NCBI GenBank assembly: GCA_015680685.1
Contig: MNCI01033412.1
Location: forward strand, 82,362 to 146,361
Origin: Gnetum montanum
Lineage: Eukaryota; Streptophyta; Gnetopsida; Gnetales; Gnetaceae
Length of the DNA: 64,000 bases
Reading direction: 5' to 3'
Both the position numbers and the translations under genes were made by a program. The notes under the pieces were generated by a model. That model had not been told where the DNA came from. It worked only from the letters and a program-made list of their open reading frames with translations, and did no database searches. Below, piece by piece: positions 42,330 to 53,577 of the stretch; positions within the stretch are counted from its first letter, which is position 1; every line of letters begins with the position of its first letter.

Positions 42330-44117
42330 TGTAGTGATTGAAAACATTGGTGGTTGGAACACCGAGAGGTTGTCGGGTGAACAGTTTAACCCCAGAGCTA
42401 TGCGAGGGCCGTGTTGGAGAGAAATGGAAGTGGGGTGCCCTAAATGGTCTAGTCGATTAGACAAGGACTTAATCAGTGTATCTTAACCTTTCATAAATTT
42501 TTGTTTCGGAAGTGCTAAAAATAGTGCAAAACAACGATGATAGTAAGCAAATAGCAAAATAAACTTGGGTTAGAAAGTGCACCACCGCAAGGTCGCAGGT
42601 TTGATTCTTTGCTTTGCTGAAAGGTGTATAACAGAACATGCAACATGGAAGAGGCATAGCTTACACAGAGCAGTATGCTTGTAGATCTCTGAACTGTAGA
42701 GCCAAACAAAAAACTCAAAGCCAACCAGAATGCTAAAAGTTACCAACTATGCTCTTCAAAAGCCAACTTCAAAGCCAATAGCCAACCCAGTAGCCAAGTT
42801 TTTTGCCAACCCCTCGAGTGTTGTTTTCTAAGGTATTTATATGGCTAGGAGTAGAAGAAAAATGTGGTCTAGATGCCACGTGTGCTAGGCCCCACAAGGT
42901 GCAAAAATGGTTGTACTATGTAGGTGTGAGAGGCTGGAGGTGAGCTTTGTTACATTGTGACCATACTGCTGAACCGCATGTGCCAAAATCTAGTGTGCCA
43001 AAAATGTAAGCAAAATGGAGCTTATGCTCCACGACTATGTCTTCCCTACTCTTGCAAGTAGGATCATGCATAGGAACAATTTTTTGGGGATTGACCAGGG
43101 GTATGCAAAGTAAAGCAAACTTGTTGATTTTGTCTGCCAAAGAGATATCGGGGTGAGAATAATCATTGCCAACAAGTTATAGAGCTAATCGAAGAAGTCT
43201 TGATGCCTCAATGCCAGTGTTGCACTCTCCACGCTGTTCAGCTCATTGGCATAGCGTAAGGAACTACTCGCTACGCTGTGCTACGCTATGTAGCGTAGCA
43301 TAGCATAGCCACTGGTCTTGATAGAAAACTTGCATAGGAGCCAAGAGCATTTGTGTGAGGCTTGGTCAGGGAAACAATTGCAACCTTTATCCTTCATATG
43401 CTAGAAAGCCTTCGGACTTGTTGAATTTACCTTTGAAACATTTCTGTCACTTTTGCATTGTTGCTACGCTATGTAGCGTAGCACAGCGTAGTAGCCAGTG
43501 TATCATGCTTCCTTGTTCAATATGCCATTTTCTACCAAGAAACCTTGCTCAAGGCCTGAGGGCCAAGTGGGATAAACAATTTTGGAGGTTGAAGCGTTGC
43601 CAAGTGAAATCTTCTTGTTGGAGTCACTTGGCAAAGGGAGGCCTTTGTGTGTTTTGTCCTTGTTATGCTCTGCTACGTTGCATAACATAGCACCCTGTGT
43701 TGGTTGAGCAAGCTTGCTTGACGGTTGTAACATGGGAAAATTCTTTGGAAGAAAAAATTTTCATCAACTTACATCTTGGACGTTTGATTGATCTCTTCAA
43801 GGCTTGCTACGCTACGCAGTGTAGCTGACTTCTATGCTAGAAAACTTGCCGAACTATTTTTCTCATCCTGAACACTTTCAACAACTCCTATCATGGTCCT
43901 TGGGTAGACTACCAGCTGGGTCAATTGTCTGGTTGGGCAGGCTGGAGAGTCTAGTAGGCCTATCAGCTCTGGAGATAGAAAACTTGCTAGATTGTATAGT
44001 CTATCCTTGATGCCCACCATTCTGTCGGCTCATCATGACACTGCACTTGTGGAAATCCTTGCCCAAATTCCAAGACTCTATTGAAGCATGAGGGTCCTAA
44101 AATTTTATGGTGTTTCA
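42330..44117 (-). repeat. J 5' LTR
   Basis: 1788 bases; on the minus strand TGAAACACC to TCACTACA, followed on the plus strand by the target duplication TATGT. TATA box (minus TATAAATA) at 42834-42841, leaving about 1.27 kb upstream of it. Palindromic CTACGC/GCGTAG arrays at 43265-43310, 43462-43492 and 43806-43822. Open frames inside the LTR are incidental. Confidence 0.9.
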
Positions 44118-44203
44118 TATGTTTGAATTAAAATTTAGCCCATAGGTAATTTTATGTCATTTGATTTATATTTTTACATGATTTACATTGGTAAACATGT
44201 CTT
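44118..44203 (+). other. K leader before gag
   Basis: The last, AT-rich part of the K leader, right of J, with TATGT at 44118-44122. Nothing else is seen. Confidence 0.6.
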
Positions 44204-45030
44204 ATGGTATTTAACCTAAAATTTAGTAACATGAACATGTTTAATTATGCAGTTGTACAACTTGTAAGCTACTTTGATTTTAAATATGACATTCCTAAAT
44301 TAAATAGTGATAATTATAAGGTGTGGGAGGAGGGAATTCTTCTTCATTTAGGTTGGATGGACATTAATTATATTATCTGTAAGGATGAACCACTTGTTGT
44401 TACAACAACCAACCATCTGGATGATATTGATAATTATGAAAAATGGGAGCAATCTAATCATCTCTGTGTCATGTTTATAAAAACCAAGATCTGTGCTGGT
44501 ATGCATGGTTCACTAGAATAGTATGACAATGTGCATGTTTTGTTAAAGACAATTGATGAACAATTTGAGTCATCAAACAAAGTGTTGGCTAGCACGTTAA
44601 TAATAAAGTTCTCATTCATGAAGCTCACTAAAATTTGTGGTGTGTGTGAGCACATCATGCAAATGAGGGATATAGTGGCTCAACTCATAACACTTGAGGT
44701 TGAGATGTCAGAATATTTCCTTATGCACTACATCTTACACACGCTTCCATCATAGTATAGACCCTTTAAGATTTCTTAGAACAAACATAGGAACAAATGA
44801 TCAATCAATAAACTAATGATCATGTGTGTGCAAGAAGAAGGTAGACTTGCAAATGAAGCAAAAGAGAGTGTGCATATGGTCACATAAGAAAAGAATAAAG
44901 AACAAGTCAAAGGCAAGTGGAAGGTCAAATTGCCTGCACACGTTGATATTAAGAAGGAATCCAAATGCTTTTTTTGCAAAAAGAAAGAACACATAAAGAA
45001 GGAGTGTCCTAAATATCAAAAATTGCTTGA
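44204..45030 (+). pseudogene. gag: K gag, copia type
   Basis: Reads YDIPKLNSDNYKVWEE and HLGWMDINYIICKDEP in the first 60 residues, the usual start of a copia gag, then KWEQSNHLCVMFIK. After a stop at 44521 further gag pieces follow in other frames. The end has a standard zinc knuckle CFFCKKKEHIKKEC (44966-45007, C-x2-C-x4-H-x4-C). The start may be the ATG at 44204 or the in-frame MNMFN a few codons on. Confidence 0.85.
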
Positions 45031-46730
45031 AAAGAAAGGTACTCAACTCTCACTTGTTTGTTTTGAATCTAATATGGTTGATGTTGGCCATGACTCATGG
45101 TGGATTAACTCTAGTTCTACAATCCATGTTACCAATTCCTTGCAGGGGGTGCAAAACATAAGGAAGCTAGTGGGAAGTGAGTCATGCATCTATTCAAGCA
45201 ACAAGATGTGCTCACATGTGGAGGCGATTAGAACATGCAAATTAGTTTTAAGTAGTGGTTTTGTTTTAGAGTTGGAAAAGACATTTTATATTCCAAGTTT
45301 TTCAAGGAATTTAATTTCTATTTTAATACTTGTATCATTGGGATTTTCCTATAATTTTTTAGACACTATATTCATCCTATATTATAGATTTGAACTTATT
45401 AAAAGTGGTACATTAACAAATGGTCTTTTTAACATTAATTTACGATAGGAAACATCTTATACTTTTATGCATGTTCATGCTAGCATTAAGAGATGTGTTA
45501 TGAATGACGAATCCTCTATGTTGTGGTATTGTAGATCAGGACATATCTCTATTGAGAGAATAAAGAGATTAGTAAATGATGGAGTACTTAGTACTCTAGA
45601 TTTTACTAGCTTTGACAATTGTGTGGACTACATAAAGGGAAAGTAGACTAATATGTTAAAGAAAGGTTCCAAGAGAAGTTCAAACATATTAGAGATCATA
45701 CATACAGATATTTGTAGTCTAGATATGGATGCGTATGATCAAAATTATTTCATAATATTTATTGATGATTACTCACGATATATGTATCTCTATCTACTTC
45801 ATAATAAGAGCGAAGCTTTAGATGCCTTTAAGGTGTTTAAGGCTAAAGTAGAGAAACAATGCGGTAAGCAAATAAAGTTAGTGAGCTCTAATAGAGGTGG
45901 TGAATAATATGGTAGATATGCTGATGATGGACAAGCATGTGGTCCATTTGCTAAGTTTCTTTAAGAGCATGGAATTGTTGCCCAATACACTATGCCTGGT
46001 TCTCCAAACTAGAATTGTATGGCAAAAAGAAGAAACCCAACATTATTAGACATGGTGCGGAGTATGCTTAGTAGCTCCAAGCTTCCTAAGTCCTTGTGGA
46101 TTGAAGCTCTCAAGATGGAATTGTATATATTAAATTGAGTTCCAACCAAGGCTATCTCAAAGATACCATTTGAATTATGGAAAGGTTAAAAACTGAGTTT
46201 GCGACATATATGCGTTTGGGGATGCTCGTCTAAAGAGTCTATAATCCATAAGAAAAGAAGCTAGACCCAAGGACCATAAATGGGTATTTCATTGGATATG
46301 CTGACTAGTCTAAGGGATACATATTTTATTGCCCATCACATACTACTAGGTTTGTGGAATCAAGGAATGTTAAATTTCTTGAAAATGACTTGATTAGTGG
46401 GAGTAATATATCTTGGAACATTGTTCTTGAGATAGATCATATAGATCCTCAATCCTCTACTTCAAATGATAGACTAATTATTTGGCACAATATGCCTAGA
46501 GCACAAATGTGTAATGAACAATAACCAGTCATTAAAGTTCCAGAAACTTTTGATCAAGAAGTAGTAGATCTAGTTGAACAGCAAATACCAGAACCTATTG
46601 AACAGCTTGTTGAACATCATGATCCTCAAGAGAATGATGAAACAACATTAAGGAGATCTACTAGAGTAAGGTGATCAGTGATTCCTAGTGACTATATGGT
46701 GTATCTACAGGAGTTTGACTACAACATAGA
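45031..46730 (+). pseudogene. K protease and integrase, inactive
   Basis: The protease site reads WWINSSSTIHVT at about 45101-45136: the catalytic Asp is Asn and the Gly of DSG is Ser. Integrase follows: WYCRSGHISIERIKRL, IIHTDICSLD (first Asp kept, 45707), FIDDYSRYMYLYLL, then SSNRGGE (second Asp changed to Asn, 45890) and NCMAKRRNPTLLDMVRSML, where the catalytic Glu is Lys. At least ten stops. Protease, integrase, reverse transcriptase in this order identifies copia. Confidence 0.88.
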
Positions 46731-48311
46731 AGCCAAAATGATCCTGAAACATTTTCATAAGCCATGAGTTGTAAGGAATCTAACTTGTGGTATGATGCCA
46801 TGAAAGATGAGATGAACTCTATGTCATCTATTGGAATATGGGATATTGTAAAGTTTCCTAATGGTGTAAAAGCCATTAGATTTAAATGGGTCTTCAAGAC
46901 TAAGAAAGACTCTTTGGGAAACATTGAAAGATATAAGGCTAGAATTGTCACTAAAGGGTTCACTTAGAAAGAGGGAATAGATTACAAGGAGAGCTTTTCT
47001 CCTGTATCTAAGAAGGACTTCCTTCATGTTATTGTGGCATTGGTTGCACATTTTGATCTTGAATTACATCAAATGGATGTGAAAATGGCATTCCTCAATG
47101 GTGATCTAGAGGAAGATGTTTATATGAAACAACCTTAAGGATTTTCCTCTAGTGATGGTAAGCAATTGGTATGCAAGCTCAATAAATCCATATATGGATT
47201 GAAATAGGTCTCTAGTCAATGATACTTAAAATTCCATGATATCATCACTTCATTTGGTTTTGAAGAAAGTATCATGGATCAGTGTATATACCAGAAGTTC
47301 AGTGGAAGAAAAATCTATTTCCTTGTTCTATATGTGGATGATATCCTTATTATAATTAGTAATAGTGGATTTCTATATGAGGTGAAACATTTTCTCTCTA
47401 ATAATTTTGACATGAAGGATATGGGTGATGTATCTTATGTCATTGGCATTCAGATCTATAGGGACAAATCTAGATGTATTTTGGGATTATCGTAGGAAAC
47501 CTATATTAATAAATTTTTAGAGAGTATTTGGATGGAAGATTGTTCACCAAATATAGCATCCATTGTAAAGGGTGACAGGTTCAATTTGAACCAGTGCCCT
47601 AGGAATGATTTAGAGAAAAGTCAAATGAGCAACATTCTGTATGCTTCAACTATTAGAAGCCTTATGTATGCTCAGGTTTGCACAAGACCTAACATTGCAT
47701 TTGTTGTGGGAATGTTGGAAAGATATAAAAGTAATCCAGGTATTAACCACTAGAGGGCTACAAAGACAGTGATGAGGTATCTTCAAGGTACAAAGGATTA
47801 CATGCTTATGTATAAATGAACTAACTCCTTGGAGGTGACTGGCTACTTTGATTCAGAATTTGCTAGCTGTGTTGATTCATGAAAATCAACTTCTGGTTAT
47901 GTTTTTATGCTAATTGGAGGAGCTATATCTTGGAGGAGTGGAAAGTAAACTTTGGTTGCTACTTCCACCATGGAGGAAGAGTTTGTTTCTTATTTTGAGG
48001 CTACTTCACATGGTGTATCGTTAAAGAGTTTCATATCAAGGCTTAGAATTGTGGGTTCTATATTTAGGCCATTAAGAATGTTTTGCGATAATTTAGCTGC
48101 TATCTTTATGGCTAAGAATAACAAGAGTGGTAATCAAAGTAAAAACATCAACATAAAGTACGTAGCCATAAGGGAATGCATTAAGGAAAACAAAGTGATC
48201 ATTGAGCATATATGCACTGAATTAATGATAGTTGATCCTTTGACAAAAGGAATGCCATTGAAGTCATTTATAGCTCATGTAGTTTGGATGGGACTTGGTT
48301 CCATAATGTAA
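46731..48311 (+). pseudogene. pol: K reverse transcriptase and RNase H
   Basis: WYDAMKDEMNSM, WVFKTKKDSLGNIERYKAR, HQMDVKMAFLNGDLEEDVYM, KLNKSIYGLK, LYVDDILI (catalytic YVDD intact at 47331-47342), DMGDVSYVIGI, TRPNIAFVVG and YLQGTKDYMLMY. The RNase H part has TSGYVFMLIGGAISWRSGK, EEEFVSYFEA and FCDNLAAIFMAKN, ending DPLTKGMP. Seven or eight stops, mostly TAG/TAA at Gln or TGG positions. The final frame ends at 48311. Confidence 0.9.
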
Positions 48312-48621
48312 TTTTTTGTACATACAACATTATAGTCTTAATGAAACTCTTATTCAATTATGCTATTTTCTCATATGGTTTGCGCATACAGTTATTAGAG
48401 AAAATTCACATAGTTATGAGAAAAAATTCACATATGACAGGACCTAGAATGAACATTGGTTTATTCATAAAGCTAGTTACCATATAAGGAATTATGTTTA
48501 AGAGATAATGCATTGTAATACATGGAAGATAATACTCACATTAAGAGGAACTATTGCCATGATTCATGCATTTAATTCTTAAACTCTAAACTTAATTAAA
48601 TATGGAGACCAAGTGAGAGAT
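48312..48621 (+). other. K 3' untranslated region and polypurine tract
   Basis: AT-rich. It ends TGGAGACCAAGTGAGAGAT just before the LTR, a degraded form of the AAGTGGGAGATTGTT junction usual in copia elements. Confidence 0.7.
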
Positions 48622-49119
48622 TGTCGTTTCCACATTTATGCGTACATGTTTAACACGTGTTGCACATTTTCATGTTCATGTTAATGTGTTTAACATGCAT
48701 TACATGTTTTCACATTCACGTTAATATGTTTAACATGTGTTATGCACTTTTACGCATATGTTAATGCATCAAGGTGGCCTCCATATCTAGTAACATATTT
48801 ATGCATTGGCATTGGGTCTTTTACATGTTGGTAGTGGGTCTCTTATTTTTTCTAATTTCTTATGGTAATCAATTTTGTGGGCTATAAATTCATTCTTGAA
48901 GGAAGAAGAAAGGCAGCACGAATCATAGTAGGATTTTAGTTCTGGTCTCTTTCACAAATTCTTAGAGGTTGCATACACCATTGTTGTAGAGCGACAGTGT
49001 AAAAGAAGAATCCGAACACCAAGTTTAATTCAAGGCATCAATGGCTAGAGGTCAGTTCCATTTGCTTTTGCATTGTGAATTTTTGGTTATCTATGCATGT
49101 AAATTTCTTGTGCAATCCA
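48622..49119 (+). repeat. K 3' LTR
   Basis: TGTCGTTTCC to CAATCCA, 498 bases, paired with 650-1251, from which it lacks one copy of the tandem duplication and a short front segment. Followed by CAATT, equal to 645-649. Confidence 0.82.
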
Positions 49120-49364
49120 CAATTATTACAAATAACATTGTTTAGTTTACAACATTATAAATTGTTAATATCATTTTTTTTATTTTCTATAATACAAGTA
49201 AAACTTCAAATAATCATATGTGTGCTAAAAGGACAAAATATTTTCGTGTATATACACAAAGAAAAAGGAATAACATGAATAATGAAGAGTTAGAAGTATT
49301 AAGAAAATGTGAAAAACTTTACAAAGCAAATTGAAGAAAATGACAAAAATTAGTAATAGACACT
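49120..49364 (+). pseudogene. Helitron gene, front part, left of H
   Basis: Between K and H. From 49275 a frame MNNEELEVLRKCEKLYKAN runs, with two stops, through 49364. It continues in the same phase at 58451 once H and one copy of ACACT are removed, giving LVIDTNDNSYFMPM across the join. Upstream, 49125-49274 is AT-rich with no clear coding. ACACT at 49360-49364 is the left target duplication of H. Confidence 0.6.
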
Positions 49365-50211
49365 TGATAAATCGTGTTTTCCAATGCTTCGATATCGGGG
49401 TGGCCATGATATTGAGTACACGATATCGCAGCCCAAGATGTGTTATCGTACATTTGATATCGTAGGGTTATTCCCAAGTCTATAAATACAGTGCCTTGGT
49501 GCACAATTGGGAGTAATTTTTTGGCAATCAAGTAGCAAAACTCTTGCGGTTTGTCCATTTGAGAGTTAGAATATTTTCCAAGTGCTTACAGTAGGAGATC
49601 TAAGTGTGAATGGATCTTTATTCAAGCATTGATGTACCTAAACACACCATTGTGTTGGTAATAAAGACGAACTCTTTGAGCCATTCCTTGTAGCACTTGA
49701 GACTTTCTTTCTTATGTGTTTATATATTGTGATTTTATGCAATTTACATTAATGTTATTAATACACTAATTAATTTTGGTTACTCAAAAAACTCATTAAA
49801 ATACATAAGCACGACCCTTTCGAGCATGCGTATAAGCGTTTGACAGCTAGTAGTGTTTGCACAAAGTTCAGGATGTGTCTAGGAAGTGGGAATGGTTACT
49901 TGTGTTAGGCTAGATTAGATTATAGTTTACTTAGCAATTAATTACTCTTACTTTTAATCACCTTACTTTTGTTCTTATTCTAGTTGAGTAATTCCATAAA
50001 AACACAAAATAATAAAAATCTTATGTCTTAGTTACATTTAATCATACAGTTGCATTTCACAAGTGAGATAGGGAAGACAACAAACAAACAACACACATGC
50101 ACTATTTAGCTCTACTGTACTTAGTAATTATAGTCTACAGAATTCAACTTAATCACACGTGAACGCCTGTGATTTGCATGGTTGGGCATAGGGGTATCTT
50201 GTCGTTCATCA
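49365..50211 (+). repeat. H 5' LTR
   Basis: TGATAAATCG to GTTCATCA, 847 bases. TATA box TATAAATAC at 49481-49489. Upstream, 49390-49465 has four GATATC/GATATT words (CGATATCG twice). GCACAATTGGGAG follows the TATA box, as in the 3' LTR and the C LTR. Confidence 0.93.
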
Positions 50212-50212
50212 T

Positions 50213-50230
50213 TGGCACTGTTGTCGGGGA
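50213..50230 (+). promoter_or_regulatory. H primer binding site
   Basis: TGGCACTGTTGTCGGGGA, one base after the LTR. Three differences from TGGCGCCGTTGCCGGGGA. Confidence 0.85.
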
Positions 50231-50372
50231 CTGTAGTTCTTTGTGTGCTATCTAAACCTAGTGAAGCTTAGTAACCTCTTTGTTCAAACCCTAAGAGTCA
50301 AATCCCATAAAAAAATTATTATCATTAATTTAAACCTTAACTACACACTGTTTACAAGTTTATTAACATAAA

Positions 50373-52840
50373 ATGTTTTCTTCTTACAGGAGCCCATCTC
50401 TACCCAGGGCAATTTAGGTACCTCAACAATACCAGGTGGTATATGATCATCCCGATGAGTGTGTACCAGACTTTACCTTTATCTTGCATCAAGATGAACT
50501 GATGCAGTGACATGATATGAAAGGGAACATTGTGTTTCCACTTGACCGATTTGTTCTAATAATTCTCCAGCTAATGCTTACGTGACATGGGCTTTAACAT
50601 CTCCATGGAGAATACGAGATGCAAGATCTTAACTCAAGGGATTAAGTGCAAAAATTAAGGGATTATCAGTTGGAGCACCAACATGAGCTTATGAAGGGTA
50701 AGAGGGTCAAATATCTTTCCACTTCTGCTTGGCCCAATTGATGAAGGTGACCACTTATTTAGTGATTCTCCTCTCTTTGAATTTGTTCATAGAGCCCTTA
50801 ACTAGAATGTACAATCCACAATCTATAATCTAGGTTTTGGTCAAAAAGGATCTAATGACAAAAATGGATTTGGAGAAGCAAGTTAGGAAAAGTGGAACAA
50901 AGAAGATCATGATCGCAATCATGGTCGCAAGCATCAAAGGAAGTGTGATAGGCGTTAGCATGGAGCAAGTTCCCCTTCTTCTTCCCCTTCATCATTGTCA
51001 TCTTCTTCTTCATCTAATTCAGATCGTGATCGTAGAAGAAATAACCATGATGGAGGTGACCAATGGGACCAGAATAGTAGAAGGGACCGTCGAGATAGTC
51101 GTGATTGAAGACGTGAGTAATCCAAAGAGGCCCATTATTAAGAAAGAAGGGCTAGTAGAGAACATCGTAGGCACCACCATCATGGCCTTAATGAACCTCT
51201 ACTTGCTACTTGGGGCATGTTGAATATTGTAGAGGTTATGAGGATTCCAGCAAGGCATGTGAAGGACAGCAGAATAAAGAGGTTGGATATAAACAACATC
51301 CCTTGGTTTGAGGGAGGATATGATGTTGATTCAAAAAATCATCACCAGGCCTTCTAAGATGCATGTGCCTTGTAGAATATTGAAAATGACTGGCAAAAGG
51401 TCAAATTATTTTCAAGGACACTCATAAAGGAAGAAGAAAATTGGTATCGATCCTTGGAACCGAAATTAATTAGGTGGTGGACTATGATGTTGGAATTGTT
51501 CAATGACAAATATCAAATATACTCCTAAGTATCCAATCTAAGAAAACAAATTCAAGGGTGGAAACAAGGAAATTATGAGCCCTTGGATGATGCTATTGGC
51601 TGATATTACTCTCTGTTGCATAGGTGTCCTAGCCATGGATACTCTCAGCTTGATCAGCTTTGCCATATCATAGATGGGTTATGGTATGAAACTAGGAAAA
51701 CCCTTGGTGTCTATTCCCAAGGAAGATTGATAGATTTAAGTGTGCATTGGATTCAAATATTAATTAAGTAGGTAGCCAAGGAGGAGGGAGAATTGAGAAA
51801 ACATATAAGTGTAGAAGAATACAATAGGGATCCTTCTATTCGAAAAAAGGGGGTTCGATTTTGTGACAATGAGGATGGATTTCCTAGAGATGAGGTGGTT
51901 AATCAGAAAACCTTGCCATTCTAGAAATTTGAATTAGAAATTACAAGTAAGGTTGATCAATTATGGGACTCCATGGATAATAAGTTTCAAGTTGTTTTAA
52001 AAATTGTTGAAGAGTCCAAGGAGCAAAGTGGTGAGCGTGAGTGCTAGAGACGTAAGGAAGCTGAACATGCCATATCTAAGGGTAAAGGTAAAATGGCTAC
52101 GATAGAGATGGCTGTGGATAGCAACTCAGATGATGATGGTAGGTGTGACATTTGCCAATATGAACATCTTAAGAGATGTTGTCTAGTTGTATCACACTTG
52201 CAGGAATCTGGGGTGTATGTCTTACATCCACGACTTACACAAAGGCAAACACCCAAACGATTACCTTATCCACAAGGAAATCATTGATAGTTTTACCAAC
52301 CATAGCAGTATTATCCAAGTGAAAATCCACCACAACCTTTTGAATTATACCAGTAGTGGCAGTAACCACAATCGTGGGCATTACCACCTCTAAGGCACCA
52401 GTATCCTTACCGACAACCAGATCTCTACGGTTACTATGTTCAGTAACCTTTATCTCCAAGGGACTCCTCTGGTCATGTTACTTCTTACCAACCTCACCAT
52501 TATCCTCTTGAAATGTACCAATCACCCTATCCAAGGAGGGATGCCATCTATAATGCTCATGTACCTCTTGTCTCTACACCTACTTTTCCATCTCCTGTAC
52601 AACTACCACCTGCTCTATCCATGCAAGGTGAATTACCTGCACAACCATAGCAAAGGAATACTACAAGGGTAGTTAACCTGTAATTGGTTAACCCATCAAG
52701 TGGATTGGAACCATGAACAAAGAAAAGACCTTTCTTTCGACCTCGTAGACCACAAAATCCCTTGGACACATTGGTGGTTGGTAACCTTGCTCCTCCACCT
52801 TCCTCGGTTTCCTCTTTATCTAAGTCCCCTTCAAACCAAA
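50373..52840 (+). pseudogene. gag: H gag
   Basis: ATG at 50373 (MFSSYRSPS). VYDHPDEC and DFTFILHQDEL (50430-50505), a charged linker (50820-51220), the gag fold with FEGGYDVD, CALQNIENDW, DKYQIYS, HRCPSHGYSQLDQLCHIIDG (51310-51680) and EEGELRKHISVEEYN, then a knuckle CDICQYEHLKRC (52147-52182) and a Pro/His-rich tail. There are many stops; the open frame at 50837-51223 is a shadow frame. TTCTTCTTACAGG just after the ATG looks like a splice acceptor but is not seen in the other elements. Confidence 0.85.
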
Positions 52841-52849
52841 ATGCTTTTC

Positions 52850-53577
52850 AAATCCATACTATAATGCTGACACATGCTATATCTAATTGGATTTGAACTG
52901 GTAACCTACCTAGAAAGTTAGTTGATCCTAGGAGTTCCCTTGTTTATTTGCAAATTACTAGGAATGAGCCTTGTAAAGCTCTTCTTGACTTTGGTTCCAG
53001 TGTTAATTTGATCTTGCATGAGATGTACATAATGTGGAACCTTCCTCCCTTGAAGAAAAGTAACATCTGGCTAGAATTGGTGGACTAGTCCATCACTATT
53101 TCATTAGAACTGGTTGAGGACATCATCACCACCATTTGTGCATGGTCATATCGTGTTGATTTCCTAGTAATCAAAGTGGAGAATTTCAAGGGGGACTATC
53201 CAATCATTATGGGAAGTGTGTGGTTAAGTACTGTTGATGCTAAAATGGGCATTAAAGATCTTTCCTTACAAATATCAAAAGAAAATAAGTTTGGAAAGAT
53301 TGAGAAGAAGAGAGTTCCATGTATCATGTACAATGATTTAGGGTGTCATTGTGTACAAAATTTATGGTCAGTAAAGAAAACATCTATCTTCGCATGTAAG
53401 TCATGTGCACCAAAAGTTGAGATCCAGAGATGTCTGTATATACTAGCCACAAAACAAGAGGGCACCCAGTGGTTGATAGCTAATACTAGTAGTAGTACAT
53501 TATGCATGAAACCTACTAAGGGCCTAATGTACGAATATGTTGCAAGTATGGATGAAATCGGGCAAGTTCATCACTAG
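52850..53577 (+). pseudogene. H aspartic protease region
   Basis: SSLVYLQITRNEPCKALLDF, GSSVNLIL (active site DFGS, about 52990-53020), PPLKKSNIWLEL, then an open frame of 133 codons (53176-53577) with KGDYPIIMGSVWLS, GKIEKKRVPCIMYND and QRCLYILATKQEGTQW. The long conserved stretch after the protease core is also present in E and G. It links protease to reverse transcriptase. Confidence 0.87.

Larger units (their letters stand above)
34211..44117 (-). mobile_element. Tat-like gypsy element J, without reverse transcriptase
   Basis: Minus-strand element with 5' LTR 42330-44117, gag, a scrap of protease and a truncated 3' LTR (34211-35630). Target duplication TATGT at 34206-34210 and 44118-44122. 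Reverse transcriptase, RNase H and integrase are absent: a deletion joins the protease region to the middle of the 3' LTR near 35630-35640. An unclassified segment (36480-39480) splits gag from protease. Confidence 0.87.
650..49119 (+). mobile_element. Copia retrotransposon K, split by nested insertions
   Basis: Two related LTRs in the same orientation lie at 650-1251 and 48622-49119, with a copia gag-pol remnant before the right one. The five bases before the left LTR (CAATT, 645-649) recur right after the right LTR (49120-49124), which supports a single insertion. The 48 kb span is not the real element size: removing G (1391-33808) and J (34211-44117) leaves roughly 6 kb. Both guests sit in the leader between primer site and gag. 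An alternative right end at 49130 fits the primer-site spacing better but gives no target duplication. Confidence 0.8.

Noticed and set aside
50373-50392. Splice-acceptor-like TTCTTCTTACAGG after the H gag start
   Set aside because: Not present at the same place in C, D, E or G.
50837-51223. 128-codon frame on the plus strand in H gag
   Set aside because: It is a shadow frame of the Arg/Ser/His-rich gag linker; the same shadow appears in C, D and G.
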